This document shows positions 1 to 12,120 of a stretch of 64,000 nt of DNA, piece after piece. This DNA comes from Amblyomma americanum (taxonomy: Eukaryota > Arthropoda > Arachnida > Ixodida > Ixodidae), in the NCBI RefSeq assembly GCF_052857255.1, contig NC_135497.1, positions 193,925,632-193,989,631 of the forward strand, read 5' to 3'. Numbering within the stretch: the first letter of the stretch is position 1; every line of letters starts with the position of its first letter. The notes below the pieces were generated by a model. The model searched no databases and was not told the DNA's origin. It was given only the letters and a program-made list of their open reading frames with translations. A program made the position numbers and the translations under genes.

Positions 1-132
1 CGGCGCCACGCGAGTTCGATTGGGCAGCAAGATGCAATGCAATCCTTGTGGGCCTATGAACGCAGTGTGAGGCCATCTCTGATTGCAAAGCAGACGCAAA
101 AGAAAGTCACTGATTACTTTCAGAGAAAATAA
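1..132 (+). pseudogene. C-terminus of a Tigger/pogo-like transposase
   Basis: Frame 1 is open from base 1 to a TAA at 130-132 and ends LIAKQTQKKVTDYFQRK. A basic stretch followed by a T/I-x-D-Y/F-F tail just before the stop is typical of the C-terminus of CENP-B/Tigger-type transposases. Only about 43 codons are present and the catalytic DDE core lies upstream of the window. Whether the full copy is intact cannot be judged. Confidence 0.65.
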
Positions 133-268
133 AGGATGAGTGCTTACAACTGGCAAGTGATTTGGTAATGTTTCCGAATGCTAGGTACGAAATTTCGATG
201 CAACGAAATTTCATTATAACGAAGTAAAGTGCCGATTTTTACGACTTCGTTATATCGAGGTTTAACTG
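1..268 (+). mobile_element. Right end of a Tigger/pogo-like element
   Basis: The element starts before the window. It ends in an inverted terminal repeat whose reverse complement begins CAGTTAAACCTCGATATAAC, followed by TA at 269-270, the target usually duplicated by Tc1/mariner-pogo elements. The same terminus family occurs at 13600 and 32819. Confidence 0.75.
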
Positions 269-627
269 TATATGGTATGTGTAACCCAGGTGCTTACTTT
301 GAAAAAAAAAAAAAAAAACTTGAAATTTATTGCCCACTTATGAGATTCTAACAAAAATTTAAAAACTGTATCAGTCTGTTACTCTCTTTGACATGCTAGA
401 GCTAGAGTTGTTGTAAACACATTGCAAAATTATTTTCTTTCTTGTTGGAAGATGTTTGTGGAAAAAGTGGACTTTCTAGGTCAGTCTGTCATGACAGCAT
501 TTGAATTCATCTCTGTTGTGTGCCTCTATGTTTTTCTGGCTCTTTTTTTGGTGGATGGCTAAGCCTTTCATTAGAAGTTGCTCGGCCAAAAGACACAAAT
601 TTTCCTTCCTTTTGGTGTGTTTTTCAG

Positions 628-771
628 GCGATAGAGATTTTGACATGCGGCTCTGCAAATCGGTCTGCACTGGTTATGCTACTGAACTTGTTTTGCTGAC
701 TGTCCACAACTCTGATAGTGCCCAGCTCCTTCAGAACTATTCTGAAATCTTGCATGGACTCAGTCAGCAGG
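628..771 (+). CDS. VIRMA: VIRMA exon a
   Basis: The acceptor is a pyrimidine-rich tract ending TTTTTCAG at 627 and the donor is G|GTAAGC at 772. The exon is 144 bases, phase 1 at both ends, and encodes 47 complete residues including YATELVLLTVHN and LLQNYSEILHGLSQQ. The frame stays open upstream into the intron to about 501, but the strong acceptor makes 628 the likely boundary. It looks like one amphipathic helical-repeat unit. It is the most 5' VIRMA exon I can see, and the preceding exon must lie before base 1. Confidence 0.78.
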
Positions 772-1059
772 GTAAGCCATTCATTTAGCTCATTCCTGTT
801 GAAATCTTTTTGCATCATGTCCTTTCTTGCAGTATCTTTGAAAAAACTATTGCCATTCGGTTGTTGCATTTTCTGGAAGTGTATTGATGACAAGGGCTTG
901 AAGTGCGCCTTGAAACTCTGGCCTAGATACTTCTGGTAGTGCACAAATGATGCAAATATTTGAACAGTGTATGCCAAAATTTAAGCAAAGAGAGGAAATT
1001 GGAGCATTTATTTTGTAGCACAATAAACTTTCTTTAAATTGAACTTGGGGGGGCCAATT

Positions 1060-1300
1060 AGAATTCATTTTCATTTTATTTCGGACAGCAATACATGGTG
1101 TTCACGGGGAGAGGCTAAAGGAGACTAAGATGTCTCCTGACGAGGCCTAATACCCGCATTACACGTCGGTGCAGATGGTGCGGAGTAACATATCAGTAAC
1201 ATATCAGTGAGAACAGTGGTACATCAAACACAGCGCGACAGGAATTCAACATAGGCAATTACACAAGCACTGGTCAGGCAGAAAATAATACTGAAGAAGT
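1060..1300 (-). repeat. Possible LINE 3' tail
   Basis: Read on the minus strand the segment ends AATAAAATGAAAATGAATTC, a polyadenylation-like signal merging into a simple repeat, as in the CR1-like 3' tail at 47977. It includes two short direct repeats (ACATATCAGTA and ATCATCAACA types). No coding match is visible, so the call is tentative. Confidence 0.35.
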
Positions 1301-1626
1301 CATCAACAATCATCAACAATTTGTTTATCTTATCAGAAGTGTCCTCACTAAGGCTATGTTAGCATGCAAAGATTGTCCATATACAGGAGCCTCATTAATT
1401 CAGATTTCAAGGGAGCAAAGATTTCTGAATTGTCAGAAGTGCATCATAATAGCATCGAAGATTAAATGTAATATGCTTTATGGATATTTATGCATACAAA
1501 TAGTATTTTGGAACTATTTCTTCCTCCAAACATCGCTAAAAGAGTTAGCGTAGCATAAATTACCAGCAGTCTCTTACTGGTTGTATGGTTGAAAAAAAGT
1601 TGCCAGTAATGCACTGGTTTCCCGAT

Positions 1627-2450
1627 AGAGTAAAACCACGTTAATTGTGACCCCATAGGACTGAAAAAAAAAACGTCTGAATCATCCGAAGGTTGAATCA
1701 TCGAATGGCTACAAAGAAAGACTTTCAAAAAACTCTTTTGCATTGTGATTAAAAGATAGTCAGTGGTTGTCTGCTCTTCAGTGAAAACTGCACAGCAGTG
1801 TCATACTGTGCTGCATGCCCACTGTCAGGAATATCAAAGCAGGAGTTCTCCAAAATGGCAAGGCATTCCGCGGCCTCCTTTATAGGTGCAACTCGGTAGC
1901 TGTAGAGCCTCCTTACAAGCAGTGGCATCCTTCTAAAAAGGCTTCACCACACAAACAACAAGCAGCTCGCCATGAATGCACATTTTTGGTGCATAGAACC
2001 CCTCGGATGGAAGCAAAGGGGGGAATGCACATTTGCGCTGGAACGGTGAGACACCTTAAAAAAAAAACCAAGACTAGCGGTGTGCCAGTCAACATCAGAA
2101 ACGGCGCGCAGCAGGGCTGGGCTCGCTGATGCATGGCCCAGAGCCACTATCGCCACAGGCTGGTAGCGAAGCTCAGCAACAAAACTATGCGATGACGGCC
2201 CACTTTCGATCGCTTGGAGTGCCGATCCGACCTCGACACGGTCGGACCTCGACACGATTGGACCTCGACACGATCGGACCTCGATCGGTCCCCTTTTGGA
2301 CACCGTTCGTGTTAACTAATTGTAGGAACATGAATTTTCAGCTCACGCTGCAGAGCAAACCTGATGTATCCTACCTCGATTGCCACTCTTTCGTGTGCCG
2401 GGAGCTTTGGAGTTGGAGCAAGATAGAAAGTTCGAATAAAACGAATTTAG
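1627..2450. repeat. Degraded MITE of the TTAATTCGAA family
   Basis: The left part (GTTAATTGTGACCC, then GAATCATCCGAAGGTTGAAT and TCATCGAATGG) resembles the element starting at 37033. The middle (about 2090-2200, GGCGCGCAGCAGGGCTGG and GAAGCTCAGCAACAAAACTA) has counterparts near 37500-37620 and, inverted, near 63580-63690. Both ends are blurred. Confidence 0.5.
2217..2290. repeat. Short tandem repeat, about 14-16 bp unit
   Basis: Four imperfect copies of a unit like GACCTCGACACGATCG lie head to tail. They sit inside the degraded MITE and may be internal repeats of that element. Confidence 0.7.
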
Positions 2451-2544
2451 CGAAACTGCAATACGAATTAAAGGGCTTTATAATGTATTGTAATTTGTTT
2501 CAATTAACTGAAAGTAGTTTGATTATGATGAGTCTACAGTATCT

Positions 2545-3600
2545 TTCACCTTCATTGATTACGTGAAAGCATTTGACTCACTGGAAACCTCAGCAGTTAT
2601 ACAGGCATTGCGGAATCATGGTATTGAAGAGTCTTATGTGAAAATACTGGAAGATATCTATACCAACTGTACAGCTACCACAGTCCTCCATAAAGTCGGC
2701 AATAAAATTCTAATTAGGAAGGGTGTCAGGCAGGGAGACACGATTTCGGCAATACTATTTGCCGCCTGTTTACAGGAGGTGTTCCGAGACTTGGATTGGG
2801 AACAATTGGCTATAAGAGTTAATGGAGAATATCTAAGTAATTTGCGATTTGCTGATGACATTGCCTTGCTAAGTCACTTAGGAGATAAACTGCAAAGCAT
2901 GATCAATGAGTTAGACAGGTAGAGCTCAACGGTGGGTCTAAAAATTAACATGCATAAGACTGAAGTAATGTTCACCAGTCTCGCAAGGGAACAGCAGTTC
3001 ACAGTTGGCAGCAAGGTGCTGGAAGTGGTAAGGGAATACATCTACTTAGGGCAGTAGTGACAGCTGATCCGGATCATGGGAGGGAAATAACTCGGAAGAA
3101 TAAGAATGGGGCGGAGCACATATGGCAGATTCTCTCAAATCATGAATGGCAGTTTACCGATATCCCTCAAGAGAAAAATATACAACAGCTGTATCTTAGT
3201 GGTACTCACTATGGGGCATAAACGCGGAGGCTAACGAAAAGGGTTCAGCTTAAGTTAATGACTACGTAGCGAGCTATGGAAAGAGAAATGAGAGGTGTAG
3301 CATTACAAGACTGGAAGCGAGCAGAGTGGGTGAGGGAACAAACGTGGGTAAATGACATCCTAGTCGAAATCAAGAGGAAGAAATGGGCTTCGGTAGTGCA
3401 TTTAATGCGAAGGAAAGATAACCGATGGTCCTTAAGGGTAACGGAGTGGATTCCAAAAGAATGCAAGTGTAGCAGGGGTCGGCAGAAAGTTGGGTGGGTG
3501 GATGAGATTAATAAGTTTGCGGGGATCGGGATCGGGGATGCTCGTATGCTTCACAGCCAGTGTTTTACTACTGCCGCAATGTGATGGGGCAGCAGACGAC
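2545..3600 (+). pseudogene. RTE-like LINE reverse transcriptase, 5' truncated and broken
   Basis: The reading starts inside the reverse transcriptase domain at FIDYVKAFDSLETSAV, continues with KGVRQGDTIS and LRFADDIALLS (the F/YxDD catalytic box, here FADD), and reaches a TAG at 2920-2922. Related sequence continues beyond (VGLKINMHKTEVMFTS, then SLPISLKRKIYNSC) with further stops and frameshifts. It ends with the C-terminal MRRKDNRWSLRVTEW and SRGRQKVGWVDEI segment typical of these non-LTR retrotransposons. The endonuclease domain is missing. The RTE clade assignment is from memory of related arthropod proteins. Confidence 0.85.
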
Positions 3601-4067
3601 AAGAACCGTGGTACGCCTAACTCCCAAGAGTGCGCCAAGAAACAAACACAAAAATGAAAGCAATGACGTCGCATTCTGTCGTCGCAAACATCAGCCACAC
3701 TCTGCCATCGGTTGTTATATTAGTCATGATGTGGCACCACTGCGCCATTCCAGAATCGTGGTTTTGTGCATGATCTCTGTGTGCATAGCATTGCTCAGTA
3801 AAAAAACATAAGCGGTGCAGAAGCATGCAGCCCGAATCAAAACTATGCTGTGCCGATGCCAGTGCACACAAATTGCATGTAAAAGTAAAACCACGACAGT
3901 CAGTCTTTATACGTCATTGCTGCTATTAATAGAAGCTTTTTACATTTGGTTTAGAATTTGAATTCCACATAGCTTTTTTTGCATGTCGGTAAGTAAAGAT
4001 AGTTGTGTCACAGCATGACATATTATGCCTATGATATGCTTATGATGCCTATGGTGTGCTTTTGCAG

Positions 4068-4277
4068 AGCTTCCACAGAGGCTGCAAGAACTGGCAGCTT
4101 GGATGGAGCCAACATTGAAGCTACCTTCGTATAGCCATGAGTCAGTGGGCTACCTGATGGGCTGTGTCAAGGCAGCTGTCGACTCGGCTGCTTCCCTGCC
4201 TCCAGTACTGATCACTTCCCTGCGAATCTTACAATACCTCGGTCTCCCACCGAGAGAGTTTCGCTCAGGAGAATCTG
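4068..4277 (+). CDS. VIRMA: VIRMA exon b
   Basis: The acceptor CTTTTGCAG ends at 4067. The donor CTG|GTGCGT begins at 4278. Length is 210 bases, phase 1 to phase 1. The first two bases complete a Glu codon with the last base of the preceding exon, giving QQ-E-LPQRLQELAAW. The exon holds the hydrophobic repeat segment PPVLITSLRILQYLGLPP, typical of the helical-repeat core. The donor is weaker than a GTAAGT consensus, so the exact 3' edge is slightly less certain than the 5' edge. Confidence 0.8.
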
Positions 4278-4771
4278 GTGCGTTCGGTGTATTTTGTTCT
4301 ACATAGCGGGTTGTTTCCTTTTGGTGAACCGTACTGCCAGTTTTGTGAAACGAAATTGGAATGCTAGTTTCTAAGATTCTCTTATGTTTGTCATTCTAGT
4401 CATAACCACAGGTGTGTGTGCATCAGATTATTGGTTGCAAAGTGAATATTGTCGATAATGAAAGTTGACTGTGAACTGAAACATATTTTCAAATGGCTTG
4501 AATATGAATACTATACTCCATGCGCAAGACGATGGCCGCGCCACCTATTGGCAAGCCCGCGAAATGTGTGGGTCGTGTCTTCCGCTGTCCCCATCCATTT
4601 CAACGCACTTTCTCGCTGCACTTGTGTTTTCATAGCTTACATCGCGTGGAGTATTGCTCAGTTGCGAATCTTGTGTTCAGTGACGTGAAGGAACGTACTT
4701 CTGCGTAGCTGACTGCTCGAAAAGTTTTAAGGGGACAGGGTAAGCCCTATTCTTGCCATGTATATTAAGTA

Positions 4772-6225
4772 CGGGTGTGCGAATATTGGAATTTTCGAAT
4801 ATGAATCAAATACGAATATGAAGAAAAGATGGCTTCGAGTATCGAATCGAATATCGAATCTCTTCAGTACAAAAAAAACTTCAGAAAATGATGAGCAAGC
4901 AAACATTGTTGCCCTTATTTTTTTCAAAATAGTGTACGGTCTTCGCAACTAAAATAAACAAAACTAGACTGCCTCAGTACCTTATAAAAAAACATGATGT
5001 GCACAGAAATGTATACTACTTGATGAGACAGCTTAACAGTATCCAAACTATAATGAGGTCATGCAAAACAAAATCCATAAAATGACGACTGGCAACAAAA
5101 AAATAACATTACTATTAAACCTCATTCATTCGGAGTTCAAGAGACCGGAAGAAATGTCCCGGTTCATCCAAAGGCCTCTGTTAATAACATTGCCCGTGCC
5201 CCTCCGAAAAAAAAAAAAAAGCCAAAAATGCTGAACATGCAGTAAGGCCTTCTGAGGCGGCTCCATCGCACTAACACCTGCAAGCCCGTGACGAGCCACC
5301 CGTTTTGGGGTGCTGGAAGAACAACACAAATGCAAGCAAGGGGCCGGGAAACACACTCTGGTGTCGGAGCGGCGAGGCGGTTTCTAAAAAAGAAAAAGAA
5401 ATAAGCTGCGCGGAGCTGGGATTGCACTATCGGCGAATGCGCGGGCCGACATTTGAAGTTGCCACGGGGCAGCGGTGAAGCTCAGAAACCGAAACTATGC
5501 AGCCAGGCTATTTTTTTTTGCCCTAGCGACAGTGGCCTTCCGATTGTTACCACGCCTGCCGTTACGCCTGCTTAAGAGGTGTGCAGGTTACAATGCACCA
5601 TGCAATAGGCGAGATTTTAACAGGATCGCTTGCCCTATTGTGACTACTCGACGCGCCCCATGAGGAGGCTCCCGCGGCATTCCGAAAGTAGGCATTCCCG
5701 CATGGCGTAGTTTACAAAACAGGATGGCGGAAGTCACGCTCGGAGAGTTATGAAGGCAACAGGACGCATTCTTCGGATGTGGGCATTAAATGTGTAACGT
5801 ATTACCGAAGGATTAAAAAAAAAATGCACGATTTCGCGTTGCGATTGCTCGAAGCGGGCCGTCGGCCATCTTGTTTGCAGCACTGGTGATAAGTGGGAAA
5901 GCCCACTTGGGAAACTCTCATGAGGCGAAGCCTTGCGGCGTCGGGATGCGGTCGGTCCGCGTGATAAACGGCGGAGAAGGAAGCAGATAGGACCTCTGTA
6001 TTGTTTTCCTGGAATTCTTAACTTGATCATCGTCTAATTTGCCCAGATATTGTGGTTTTGCCGCGGTCGAATTTATGAAAGTATGCACAGTATACGATCG
6101 CTGGCGAGTATTCGGGAATTTTCGAATATTCGGAAATTCACGAATATCAATTTTCGAATACGAATATGAATCGAATATCAAACATATTCGATTCGTATTC
6201 GAAATTTCGAATATTCGCACACCCC
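4772..6225. mobile_element. hAT-like non-autonomous TIR element
   Basis: The two ends are inverted: left GGGTGTGCGAATATTGG, right (reverse complement) GGGGTGTGCGAATATTCG. Subterminal repeats of the ATTCGAATATGAATCGAATA type cluster at both ends. No transposase is visible. The interior 5400-6060 matches a second copy at about 46640-48830. The superfamily is inferred from terminal style; no 8-bp duplication was evident. Confidence 0.75.
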
Positions 6226-9200
6226 TAATTTTAAGGCATCTTTCAGTACACTTCTGCCAATAACCAATTGACATAGCGCCTACCTTTTTATATAATTTTT
6301 ATTGTTGCGTTATGCTCTTCCTACTGGGCCAAAACTATGTAACACAATTAAAACACAAATTTTTAGAATTTTTTTTCGTCCAGGACTAGATTTATGCCGC
6401 TTTTGGCATCATTTTCATTTATAAAATCAAGAGATTGTCATACATGCCTAATTTTGGGTTCAGTAGATTCCCACATGCTCATATGACATACAGACAAAGA
6501 ATTGCCCTTCTTCCTCGTAATGTTTTGAAGATAATGGTATCGTAACAAAAACGTATTTTAAGGTAAATGAGTTTAAAGTAAAAACTAATTTTACAACCAA
6601 GTTTTTCGCTTTGCCAACATTTGCTGACCAATTTATTCCATAGGCACGACCTCCATAGTCATTATTCAACTTCTCTTAGGGTTTTTTTGCCAGTCGTTTA
6701 GTTTCCTGGGCTTCTTTTTTTTACTTGCTGTGCTGCTCAGCCAGCAGAGGAAACTTGCCACCGGTCAACTTCTCTCAGCTGGTGGAGAGTTTTACAGCTT
6801 CAGGTTAGCCAAAAGGGCTCCAGAACCTTTGATCTTGCTATTTTACCGCCATTTAATGTTATGAGAGCATCTGCTTTGCACATCCTTAGTTTCTCTGGTA
6901 CTAAAGTGGTATTTTTGGAGCTTGCTCCCAGGTGGTGCAAATAAAATAGTAAAAATGCTACTATGGAGCCTAAGAGTTCCAGGATTGTTCTTAAGTATGC
7001 TTTTACTCCAACTGAACTAAGAAACATTAAGTTCCGGACATGAAATCATGTTTCAAATGGCTGGTAAGACATTTCCTCGTCAAAAAATGTGGCCTGGCCA
7101 CTTGCTTCCTCATTTTCAAAGCTGTTCTTTAAGCAGAAATATACAACGCAGGAAGAAGTGCGATACTGGAAAAGATGAAGAAAAGAATGTACTATTAGAA
7201 CTTAATCAATAGTAAATATAGAATTTTTTTGGATTTTTTGCTTACCCTTAAAACTCTCCAGGAACACGCCCTTGTGTCCTCTCCGCACCTTCGCTCGGCA
7301 GCGGTAGATCGTGGCTGTTCGACAAGAAAAATAAAAGTTTACGTCGTATTCAATTTGCGCGCTAGAGCGTTTATTGCCTTTCTTGTATTTCTGTCTCCCC
7401 CCGCAGTCAGCGATCGTTTTCACGCGTAGTCGCCTCGTTATTGCTCGCAAGGTGCAAAACAGGCGCACTGTTGCAAATGCAACAGGTCACCCGCCTTTCG
7501 ATGTAAGTGCACTTTTAAAGAAAAAAGAAAGAGCCAAGTTTTGAATGGCTCATTGCTTCTGTGTGCTTGTAACAAGGTGCTGGCTATATCAAGAAGCAGC
7601 TGACAGCTGAAAAGAATGCACCACACAAGACCGTGTACCCGCGCCTATCGTGGCACTGACTGTGGCTCAACATTTAAGTTACAGCTAAATGCAGCCTGGC
7701 ACTTCAAAATTATCGATGGACACTCTCCACTATGCACATATTGATAACCTGCCAGGCCGGCCGCGCTGTTTATTGCAATTCGGCCGCTCGCGATCGAGCG
7801 GCTTTGTTATTGCACTCGCATTTGTGAGCGCTGTACTCTTGCGAGGTTATAAATTGTGAGCGCTTTGTTGTACCACTTCATGGTTGTCCATAAAGCCTGA
7901 ACTTCGGAGCTATGGTGCCTGTAGCTGTCGTAGATTCTCATGCTGGCCCGCAAGTGTTTTCCGCTCCATGCTTAGTTTCTGGAACTTTACACAGCTTCGT
8001 CTGCTTTGTCGCTGGACTTGATTCATTATGTTTGTTCATGGGATAGAATAGATTGGACTGGACTGGATGAGCCTTTCCAAGCTGTACATTAGGTATTGAG
8101 CCTAGAAAGCCACCCTAATCTACGCAAGGCAAATGTACTCACCCTTTAAATGCAAATATTAAAAAAGAAATGGTTTGCTCTGGCCAGTTGGGCACCTTTT
8201 CAGCGATATGCCTCTGTGGTATAATCTCAGTCGCTTTCCCCGAGTAGAGCATCCGTTCACTCCGCGCTTGTAATGATGAGAGCACTTAAAATATGCACAT
8301 GGCATACCAGTGGAATAGAATTCTTTCGTAAGAGGGTCCATTCCTGTGCATTGTTATCAGGCTGATTGTACTATTCACCAGCGACAATTAAATTATTCTG
8401 TTGTAAATAATATAAGTATTTAGCTTTTTCACGTTAATTGTAGTATAAAAAACTATATGTAGCTGCAAAATGTAATATGCCAACATTCCTTCAAACGACC
8501 AATGTTGTGGCGCACGTGATAGCGAGGCTTATTTCGTCTTAGTTCAGCAACAGATATGTAGTTACCATCTAAGAAAATCGCCAGTTAATTTCACTTTCAA
8601 ATAATTAGGAGCATTTATTTTTCCCAGCTTTATTATCGCTACCATTTTGCAACACCATACCTGTGTTACTTAATCACAAGTCCAATGGCACAGCCTCAAC
8701 ACACAAGAAATTTCCGTTTTCAGTGAAAACGAGTAAAATTGTTCGCATGATAAACAAATGAGAAAGATTTCTCGTTGTGTAAATGCCTGTTGGCAGAGGC
8801 GGCATGCTATGATCAACTCCTTGTCTGGCCAGGGTCGGTGACGCTCGCTTGCAGCAAACACTATCATCCCTGTGAGATGTAACATCAGCTACAGCACTAC
8901 TGTCATGCAGTGTAATTTCGTTGCGCATGTTTTCGCTGCAAAATTAACTGTGCAAGATGCCCACGGGCAGCTTGCAGTGGCAGCGGGAGGCATGCCTGTG
9001 GTTCCAACAGCTGCCACTAGGAGGCTTTCAGTGGTGCCCCTATAGGCACTGCGCACGGTGTATAGTTCAAGCTAAAATCAGATGCTTTTTCACAAAACAC
9101 AGCCTTGAAAATGAACAAATTTATTGCACTTATGTATTATACTCGCGAGCTTTTACCTAATTGCGCCCAGTGAGAAAAGTTTTGATGGATGCATAGTATG

Positions 9201-9247
9201 TGAGTTAACTGAATGTGGTCATGAAGTAACACTAACTGCACAACATA

Positions 9248-9450
9248 CCGTATTTACTCGCGTAATGAACCCAGTCGCATAATGAACCCACCCCCCACTT
9301 TTATCTGTCGGAATTTACTTTTTTTTCAGCCTTTAGCTTTTTGTAGCTGGTTCCTCAGTTTTCGCGCTGTCCGCAGCGCGCCAAGATGCTGCCCGCCGCC
9401 GATAACATCAGTTGTTTATCTTTTCAGGACAGCTCCTGCTAGAAAGAAAG

Positions 9451-9481
<31 letters not shown>

Positions 9482-9977
9482 ATAACACCGCCACTTGTTT
9501 ATTTTTTGAGGAGAGCTGCTGCCAGAGGGGGTGTGGGGAGGGGAGGGGGAGAGCGCGGTGCGCTAGGCGACCTTGGCACAGTGCCAAGACGTTGTATGCT
9601 GTAAGCTAAGGCATAGTCATTCGCATTACGGACTCGTCACTGTCCTGCGCGTTTTTTTAACCTCGCGTGAAAGAACATGTGCCTGACTTTCAGGGCCGGT
9701 GTTCAGCATGTTTGCATTATCTCGAAGCGAATGGCCGGCGCTGCCGTCGGCTACTGCAAAATTGCTGGATCGCGTCAAAGTGAACGAGCGGCACGAACAC
9801 GAACCTCGCGCAGGTTTGTTGATGACGGAAGGACGGGGACGGAGGTATGATATGAAATATCGACCCTTGCAAAAAAATCGGTCTAAACTTTTTTTTTTCC
9901 CTCGTAATGAACCCTCTCCCCAAACTGATGTCAACTTTTCTGGAAAAAAAGTGGGTTCATTACGCGAGTAAATACGG
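9248..9977. mobile_element. TIR element with TA target duplications
   Basis: The ends are perfect inverted repeats over CCGTATTTACTCGCGTA and remain paired into AATGAACCC. TA flanks both sides (9246-9247 and 9978-9979), as in Tc1/mariner-pogo elements. It is 730 bp without an intact ORF and includes a 30-base G run. Confidence 0.9.
9450..9479. repeat. Homopolymer of 30 G
   Basis: An uninterrupted G run inside the TIR element at 9248-9977. Its exact length may be unreliable in the assembly. It could form G-quadruplex structure. Confidence 0.9.
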
Positions 9978-10383
9978 TATTCTTGTTAGCAGAAATTATT
10001 ATTTGTCATTGCTCTTCCAAATATGAGAAAGGAGTATTTTCGAGACATGCTAATGGCTGGTATATGATTGGATGTCTCATTACTGATGAAATGATGCTAG
10101 AGGTTACCATTAGAGGGGTGCGTTGCATTGCTCATGAAATGCAGCAAAATGGGTAATTCAATAGTAGATGAAGGTTCACTAGGGTGAAAGCAGTTGCCAT
10201 GAAAACACTGCGAAAGAGCATGTGTCCAGCAGCTTTGCTTGCTTTGCTAGTCTGCACAATAATGGCAGCTAGAAGCACCATTTCCTGATGTGCCACATCT
10301 TTCATCCAAGTGATTGAAAATGATAGGAGTGCTAGGTGCTTTTTGTGACTGGCTTTTTGTAATGTAGTTATTTTCATTTGCAG

Positions 10384-10469
10384 ATGATGAGGAAGAATTG
10401 AAGTACAAGTATGTCATCATGCAGATTTTTTCCCAGAATGGACTTTCCAGTTTTTTGGCAATACTGCAG
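10384..10469 (+). CDS. VIRMA: VIRMA exon c
   Basis: The acceptor TTTCATTTGCAG ends at 10383 and the donor CAG|GTAAAC begins at 10470. Length is 86 bases, phase 1 to phase 0. It encodes an acidic start (DDEEEL) followed by KYKYVIMQIFSQNG and FLAILQ. The Gly codon formed with exon b (G|AT split) reads on smoothly. The 6.1 kb intron before it contains two large TIR elements. Confidence 0.85.
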
Positions 10470-11973
10470 GTAAACTGCGTAGTGGTTGTGCTTTTACATT
10501 TTAAAGCAGCCTTCAGTGCTTATATATAAAGTCGTCAAACGATTTTTCTGACTCTCTAGGCACTGTGAAAATGTCAGAAAAATCACATTTAATCGAAAAA
10601 ATTATTTACTTCAACTTCTAATTGTCATTTAGGCGGAGAAAGGGGTGAGTAGTTTTGTGCGCATTCAGAAGGTTCACATGACTATAAATCTTGCCACGCG
10701 TCTGGTCGACGACCACTATATTGGGCACGGTGTTCGATGGCTGTGCTGCTGTTGGCAGGTCGTGGCCGGACGCACAGATTGGGACAAAAACCAGATGCTA
10801 AAGTGAACCCACCATGGTGTGGACTGCGCTGCACACACCGCACAGAGCTTGAAATGAAAAAGCGAAAGTGGCAATGAAGATAAAGAACCAACAAATGGCA
10901 GAACGAAGCACTGCATTGACCTTCATAGTTAGCACAACAACTAGAGCCTAAAACCAGTCTTGAAAGTGGCAATACTTTATTGTATGTGCTATGCACTGGC
11001 TTGCATATATAATAGGAGGTGTTTTTCCTGTCATCAAAGCACATTTTTGTTGGTGTTGTGATAGAACAGTTGGGGCTGTGATGCACTTTTTCACAGGGAC
11101 GTGCTTCTCGGTTTGAAGGGCACCGCCGTTTTCTTTTGCTTGCTATCTCTGTGGCTACTATTCAAGTTTCCGCAGCAGGGGACATATGAGAATGGAAGAA
11201 GCTCACAACCATGCATGCGCAATGTGCCAACCTGCGGAGAGTATCAGCCCCTCCATTTAAGAGGCTTCCTTTTAGCTTGGAATTCCACCTTATTCAATCA
11301 AGTTTTCGATCCCTCTTGCAGTCTTAATTAGCAAGATTCCACTGTACACACTGTATCGCAACTTGGCTATCGTTGGTGATGCTGCAGCGAGTGTGAACGA
11401 GGTTTTAAAAATCGAGCACTAAGTTGCGATGCGCCCGAAATTGCAGTTGCTCTTATATGTTGGCTCTATGGTGCACATCTGAGAGCTGTGAAAAAGTCCA
11501 AATATTCAAGTATGTCTGAAAATATGGGGTCAGAATTTTAGGTCGAAGACTGCATTACCATAATTTGTATGGCCCAGTGTAAATAATAGGAAATAGCAAC
11601 ATTTCCAAGTTCTGGATCTTGCCAATGATACTAAATCTATGTGCTTATTTGATCACTTCCTGCCTTATGACCTTGCAATTTTTGTTTTTAGGGCACTTGA
11701 ATTCTGTAATATCTTTTTGATATATAGGCTTACATTATGCAGTCATTGAGAGCACTTCTCTTTGGTGGTATCCTGCCTTTGTGACTTTGTAGTCTTCACT
11801 AGGAGCGTCATAGTCTAATTTCACACTTTGAGCCTGCAGAAGCCTGCTTCATGACTACTGTGTGGCTTGTAACTTAGTTTTGTCATTGTAGTGTTTTCGC
11901 ATACAAATGATATCGGGCAGTAAAAAGAACTGGTGCAGTGACCCACCGTACATGTTTGTTTGAACGGGTGCAG
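10470..11973 (+). other. VIRMA intron c-d
   Basis: No mobile element with clear ends was found. A 135-codon minus-strand ORF at 10682-11086 shows no recognisable motif and is treated as chance. Confidence 0.7.
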
Positions 11974-12120
11974 AAAATTTCGGAGGAGTTTTTGAAACCG
12001 TGGCATGGCTCGGCCTCCTTGGTTGGACAGCAAGGAGCCCTGGTGGTGGCTGTGCTCAAGCCTGTGGTGAACCTGCTGCAGTTCATGCTGGGCTACCTCA
12101 TCTCCTGCAGAGGAACAGAG
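11974..12120 (+). CDS. VIRMA: VIRMA exon d
   Basis: This 147-base exon is phase 0 at both ends and encodes KISEEFLKPWHG followed by VGQQGALVVAVLKPVVNLL and MLGYLISCRGTE. The donor GAG|GTAGTC starts at 12121. The proposed acceptor GGGTGCAG at 11973 has a poor pyrimidine tract, and the frame is open upstream to 11938, so the 5' edge could be a little earlier. The join LQ|KIS fits the family as remembered. Confidence 0.8.

Larger units (their letters stand above)
1..627 (+). other. 3' part of a VIRMA intron
   Basis: Holds the right end of a Tigger-like element (1-268), a poly(A) run near 301-318 and about 300 bases of AT-rich sequence without a recognisable feature, up to the acceptor at 627. 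Confidence 0.7.
772..4067 (+). other. VIRMA intron a-b
   Basis: Contains a possible LINE 3' tail on the minus strand (about 1060-1300), a degraded Tigger-family MITE (about 1627-2450) with a short tandem repeat, and a broken RTE-like LINE (2545-3600). The remainder (3600-4067) shows nothing recognised. Confidence 0.8.
4278..10383 (+). other. VIRMA intron b-c
   Basis: Contains a hAT-like element (4772-6225) and a TIR element with TA duplications (9248-9977). From 6226 to 9245 there is ordinary AT-rich sequence with no gene, RNA or clear repeat that I could identify. Confidence 0.8.

Noticed and set aside
2129..2566. 146-codon plus-strand ORF
   Set aside because: Spans a short tandem repeat and the end of a degraded MITE, with no motif.
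10682..11086. 135-codon minus-strand ORF rich in Cys and Ser
   Set aside because: No domain, no splice support and no second copy with the same frame. Treated as chance.
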